From the NCBI GenBank assembly GCA_043764015.1, contig JAYUKY010000030.1, positions 1 through 63,338 on the forward strand: DNA of 63,338 nt, in the 5' to 3' direction. A program made the translations under genes and the position numbers. A model generated the notes under the pieces. That model did not search any database, was not told the DNA's origin, and saw nothing but the letters and a program-made list of their open reading frames with translations. Every line of letters starts with the position of its first letter. The first letter of the stretch is position 1. Shown in pieces: positions 60,113 through 63,338 of the stretch. Origin of the DNA: JANYGM01 sp043764015 (GTDB lineage: Bacteria; Bacteroidota; Bacteroidia; Cytophagales; Thermonemataceae).

Positions 60113-60401
60113 CAAAATACAATTTTTTGTTTGTTTTAGCGTTTATCTGGGTGACTATCTTAAAAATAATCAATTCCTACATTGAATATTAGCAAATTAA
60201 ATGTAAATTTACGACTTTTACAAGTAGTTTGACAAATAGCAAAAAAATAACTTTTTTCTTTCCAATTTAGTTATCAATAAAGAATAAGGTAAAAAATACT
60301 TTGAACTGATTTTGAAGATAGTACGTTTTTGAGTTATACCAAATATTATACAGAAAAAAACATATTTTAATAACACTTTTTAATAAGACAAATTTTAGCA
60401 A

Positions 60402-62585
60402 ATGCCTAAAAACACAAACGCAACTGATACAAAAGTGCAAGAAACGAAAACAAACAACAACGGAAATATCAACGGAAACGCTAACGGAAACATCAACGGA
60501 AACACTAACGGTAAGACAGAAAAGCAGAAAATTGCAAAAAAAGATGCAAAAAAGCCTATGATACCAAAACCAATGATGCCAAAACCAAAAAAAGATGACA
60601 ACGGAGGCTATCAAGTCTGGCTCGTTACAATGATAGTTGTTTTGGTACTTAGTATGATTTATTTTAATAGAAGTGCTGCTCCTGCAGAAACAACCTACAA
60701 CCGCTTCAAGCAAATGTATGCTGCTGGCGACATCACAAATGTTGTACTTGTTTCCAACGAGTCTGCGGTAGAATATACCATCAAAAAAGATGCTATTGAT
60801 GCTAAAAAGTACGAAAAAGCATTGTCAGAACGCTCTCCGCTTGCTTCTTACAAAGGTCCTCATTTTAGGTTTTTGATTGCTAATCCTGATAAATTTGCAG
60901 AGAATTTTGATAAACTAGAAAACGAAACTTTTCCAAAAGATAAGCAAATAGGACTTGTAATAGAACGCCATAGCAATTATTCTGATACGCTTATCAACTG
61001 GGGTATTTTGATATTGATGGTGGTTGGTTTATTTGTGTTGATGCGTCGTATGACGGGCGCAAACGGACCTGGTGGGCAGATTTTTAATATTGGTAAATCT
61101 CGTGCTTCTCTTTTTGATGCTGATAACAAAGTGCCTATTACATTTAATGACGTGGCAGGCTTAGATGAGGCAAAAGAAGAAGTAATGGAAATTGTAGAAT
61201 TTCTCAAAAATCCTTCTAAATTTACTAATTTGGGTGGTAAAATTCCGAAAGGTGCTTTGCTCGTTGGAGGTCCTGGAACAGGAAAAACTTTGCTTGCAAA
61301 AGCCGTTGCTGGTGAAGCTGGCGTGCCTTTTTTCTCTCTTTCTGGTTCTGATTTTGTAGAAATGTTTGTGGGTGTAGGTGCTGCACGTGTGAGAGATTTA
61401 TTCAAACAAGCGAAAGATAAAGCTCCTTGTATCATTTTTATTGATGAAATTGATGCTGTAGGGCGTTCTCGTGGGCGTGGGGCTATGCCAGGCGGAAATG
61501 ATGAACGTGAAAATACGTTGAACTCCCTTTTAGTTGAAATGGACGGTTTTGGTACTGATTCTGGTGTGATTATTTTGGCAGCAACCAACCGCCCTGACGT
61601 GCTAGATTCTGCGCTTTTGCGTGCTGGTCGTTTTGATAGACAAATTAGCATAGATAAACCTGATATAGTGGGTCGTGAGGCTATTTTTAAGGTGCATTTG
61701 CAGCCTTTGAAACTTGCTGACGACATCAATCCAAAAGAACTTTCTGCACAAACACCTGGTTTTGCAGGTGCAGAAATTGCGAATGTATGCAATGAAGCGG
61801 CACTTATTGCAGCACGTCATAATAAAACGGCAGTTGATATGTTGGATTTTCAGGAGGCAATAGATAGAGTTATTGGTGGTTTGGAGAAGAAAAATAAACT
61901 TATTTCACCTGACGAAAAGAAAATTGTTGCTTATCACGAAGCTGGACACGCTGTAGCTGGCTGGTTTTTGGAGCATACAGACCCACTCGTAAAAGTTAGT
62001 ATTGTGCCTCGTGGTATTGCTGCGCTTGGTTATGCACAATATTTGCCGAAAGAACAGTTTTTGCACCAAACAGAGCAACTTTTAGACGAAATGTGTATGA
62101 CACTCGGAGGACGTGCCGCAGAAGAAATCATTTTTGGAAAAATCTCTACTGGTGCACTCTCTGACCTTGAAAGGATTACTAAAATGGCTTATGCAATGGT
62201 TACGGTTTATGGAATGAACGAAAAATTAGGGAATATTTCTTTTTATGATTCTAAGCCACAAAGTGAGTTTCAAATGAATAAACCGTATTCTGAAGCAACA
62301 GCACAGATAATTGATGAAGAAGTACAGAAAATCATTGCAGAGGCGTATATACGTGTAAAAATCTTGCTTAAAGGAAAACAAAATGAGCTAGAAATACTGG
62401 CAAAAGCACTTTTGGAACGTGAGGTTATTTTTCAGTCTGATTTGGAAAATCTTATTGGAAAACGTCCTTTTGAAAAGGAAACCAATTATCAAGCCTATAC
62501 CAATCATCATAACAACAACCCAGATGTGAAAACTGATGAGGAAGTAGTAAGTGACGTAGTTGATGAAAACGAAAAAGATATTTAA
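60402..62585 (+). CDS. ftsH: ATP-dependent zinc metalloprotease FtsH
   Basis: Membrane-bound AAA+ protease that degrades misfolded and regulatory membrane proteins. 727 residues: an unusual N-terminal low-complexity stretch (residues 17-40) with NGN units, two membrane helices (about 71-88 and 191-208) around the periplasmic domain, Walker A GGPGTGKT (289-296), pore MFVG, Walker B IIFIDEIDAVG, second region of homology with ATNRPDVLDSALLRAGRFDR, and zinc site HEAGH (512-516). Complete. A terminator follows. Confidence 0.96.
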   Translation: MPKNTNATDTKVQETKTNNNGNINGNANGNINGNTNGKTEKQKIAKKDAKKPMIPKPMMPKPKKDDNGGYQVWLVTMIVVLVLSMIYFNRSAAPAETTYNRFKQMYAAGDITNVVLVSNESAVEYTIKKDAIDAKKYEKALSERSPLASYKGPHFRFLIANPDKFAENFDKLENETFPKDKQIGLVIERHSNYSDTLINWGILILMVVGLFVLMRRMTGANGPGGQIFNIGKSRASLFDADNKVPITFNDVAGLDEAKEEVMEIVEFLKNPSKFTNLGGKIPKGALLVGGPGTGKTLLAKAVAGEAGVPFFSLSGSDFVEMFVGVGAARVRDLFKQAKDKAPCIIFIDEIDAVGRSRGRGAMPGGNDERENTLNSLLVEMDGFGTDSGVIILAATNRPDVLDSALLRAGRFDRQISIDKPDIVGREAIFKVHLQPLKLADDINPKELSAQTPGFAGAEIANVCNEAALIAARHNKTAVDMLDFQEAIDRVIGGLEKKNKLISPDEKKIVAYHEAGHAVAGWFLEHTDPLVKVSIVPRGIAALGYAQYLPKEQFLHQTEQLLDEMCMTLGGRAAEEIIFGKISTGALSDLERITKMAYAMVTVYGMNEKLGNISFYDSKPQSEFQMNKPYSEATAQIIDEEVQKIIAEAYIRVKILLKGKQNELEILAKALLEREVIFQSDLENLIGKRPFEKETNYQAYTNHHNNNPDVKTDEEVVSDVVDENEKDI

Positions 62586-62594
62586 GTTATTTTG

Positions 62595-62616
62595 TTGTTT
62601 GTGAAGACACAAACAA
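62595..62616. repeat. TTGTTTGTG hairpin after ftsH
   Basis: TTGTTTGTG, a four-base loop, CACAAACAA. A similar sequence lies in the nested repeat at 721-743 and, inverted and decayed, at 56,544. Confidence 0.65.
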
Positions 62617-62639
62617 TGGCGTTTTAAATTATTTCAAAT

Positions 62640-62677
62640 AAAAAAATTCGTAATTTATTAAGTTACGGATTTTTTCG
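62640..62677 (+). terminator. Terminator of ftsH
   Basis: AAAAATTCGTAA and TTACGGATTTTTT pair around a nine-base loop. From here to 62,969 the sequence is AT-rich; a lone ATTCATTCATAATT relic lies near 62,832-62,860. Confidence 0.75.
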
Positions 62678-62969
62678 TTTGGTTTTACCAACTGTTTTGT
62701 CTGAATTTTAATTTGTCAAAATCAAAGTTTTTTCTTGCTTTTGCGCAATAATTCATAAAGCGTTGTGAGTCTTAGCCGCTAATTATTTTCTTCACTTTAC
62801 AACGTAATAGACTGATTGTTAAATTATTGTATTCATTCATAATTTCTAATTCACAATTATTTCATAGCGTTAGTAATAAATAATCTTTCTTCTCATTTTG
62901 GAGGTCGTACTTTGTATGATGAAGCTAGATTTTATATTTGTATTTCTTCGTAAAAAAGTTTGTATTTTA

Positions 62970-63330
62970 TTTGGAGATTAAAAAAGTATTAGCACCTTCG
63001 TATTCCGAAATAATGGGTAGATAAAATAAAGTTTTGAAATTAGTTCAGCTTTAAAAATATTTTGAAAAAAGTTTAAATTTTATTTGGAGATTAAAAAAGT
63101 ATTCGTACCTTTGCATTCCGAAATGAGTAGTAAAGTTTTGAAATTAGTTGAGCTTTAAAAAAAGTTTAAAAAAAGTTTAAATTTTATTTGGAGATTAAAA
63201 AAGTATTCGTACCTTTGCATTCCGAAATGGGTAGTAAAAAAAATAAAGTTTTGAAATTAGTTGAGCTTTAAAAAAAGTTTAAAAAAAGTTTAAATTTTAT
63301 TTGGAGATTAAAAAAGTATTCGTACCTTTG
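62970..63330 (+). promoter_or_regulatory. Tandem array of four stable-RNA-type promoters
   Basis: Four repeats, each with TTTGGAGATTAAAAAAGTAT and a -7 box 19 bases after TTTG. TTTG starts at 62970, 63083, 63187 and 63300 (steps 113, 104, 113). Boxes: CACCTTCG (decayed) at 62993, then TACCTTTG at 63106, 63210 and 63323. A/T tracts with AAAGTTTAAAAAAAGTTT precede each. The same TACCTTTGCA form drives tRNA-fMet here. The downstream gene lies beyond the window, most likely a ribosomal or tRNA operon. Confidence 0.85.
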
Positions 63331-63338
63331 CACTCCGA

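Noticed and set aside
60267..60713. Minus-strand frame rich in VSVSVDV opposite ftsH
   Set aside because: It is the complement of the Asn-Gly repeat of FtsH and has no other support.
60977..61792. 271-residue minus-strand frame within ftsH
   Set aside because: It is a shadow of the conserved AAA domain; codon pattern follows the plus strand.
62934..63000. Small peptide frame before the tandem promoters
   Set aside because: About 22 residues, runs through the repeated promoter unit, no support.

Overview
This AT-rich window looks like the chromosome of a member of the Bacteroidota, most likely order Cytophagales; I cannot name a genus. The evidence is a PorU-type type IX secretion sortase and a protein with a type-A C-terminal sorting domain, a BatA-type membrane protein, TPR/SpoIIE signalling architecture, a TonB-dependent receptor, an absence of Shine-Dalgarno leaders, and many promoters with the Bacteroidota -7 signature TAnnTTTG. 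No ribosomal RNA lies inside the window. One tRNA is present, an initiator tRNA-Met.

Layout. 1-650: left edge with a broken XRE regulator facing away from what looks like a leftward peptide operon. 0.9-14.2 kb: housekeeping and envelope genes (folC, mlaF-like ATPase, TonB receptor, M20 amidohydrolase, TerC, a large membrane-TPR protein, MacB-like ATPase, pcm, a YrhB/Imm35 protein, DUF92). 14.4-18.3 kb: leftward BatA operon. 18.7-23.2 kb: tRNA-fMet, an MBOAT acyltransferase, an outer-membrane-type protein, phenylalanine hydroxylase and a small secreted protein. 23.2-24.3 kb: repeat island. 24.3-31.8 kb: a lone atpA, a 49-residue lipoprotein, a CPBP protease, nitroreductase, DUF6544, a T9SS cargo and yraN. 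31.8-47.0 kb: EamA transporter, an endonuclease/phosphatase-fold protein, a TPR/SpoIIE protein with a dead phosphatase domain, two glycosyltransferases, MITE-like and IS4 remnants, tspO with a cobalamin-type MerR regulator, mreB, an AAA-ATPase-like/PD-(D/E)XK protein and pnp. 47.2-52.9 kb: a bacteriocin-type locus. 53.0-63.3 kb: porU, a flavin reductase, an IS4 element that cuts a REP-associated transposase gene, hldD, ftsH and a tandem array of stable-RNA-type promoters.

The most interesting region is 47,249-52,924. One leftward transcription unit encodes two double-glycine-leader peptides with 40-residue cores that each contain GxxxG, two related microproteins of 34 and 41 residues, a CPBP protease, a C39-peptidase ABC exporter and an HlyD-type adaptor. 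A divergent XRE regulator reads away from it. The left edge (1-642) carries the start of a second module of the same layout, with its regulator interrupted by an in-frame stop.

The second theme is non-coding structure. Heptamer tandem repeats with the coding-strand sense CACAACT, CACACTT or CACATCA sit directly before many start codons. A pair of TACGC direct repeats lies at a fixed 29-base distance from the -7 box of two unrelated genes. There are also palindromic REP-like clusters, a RAYT remnant with its own GTAG-hairpin REP, and several dispersed hairpins.
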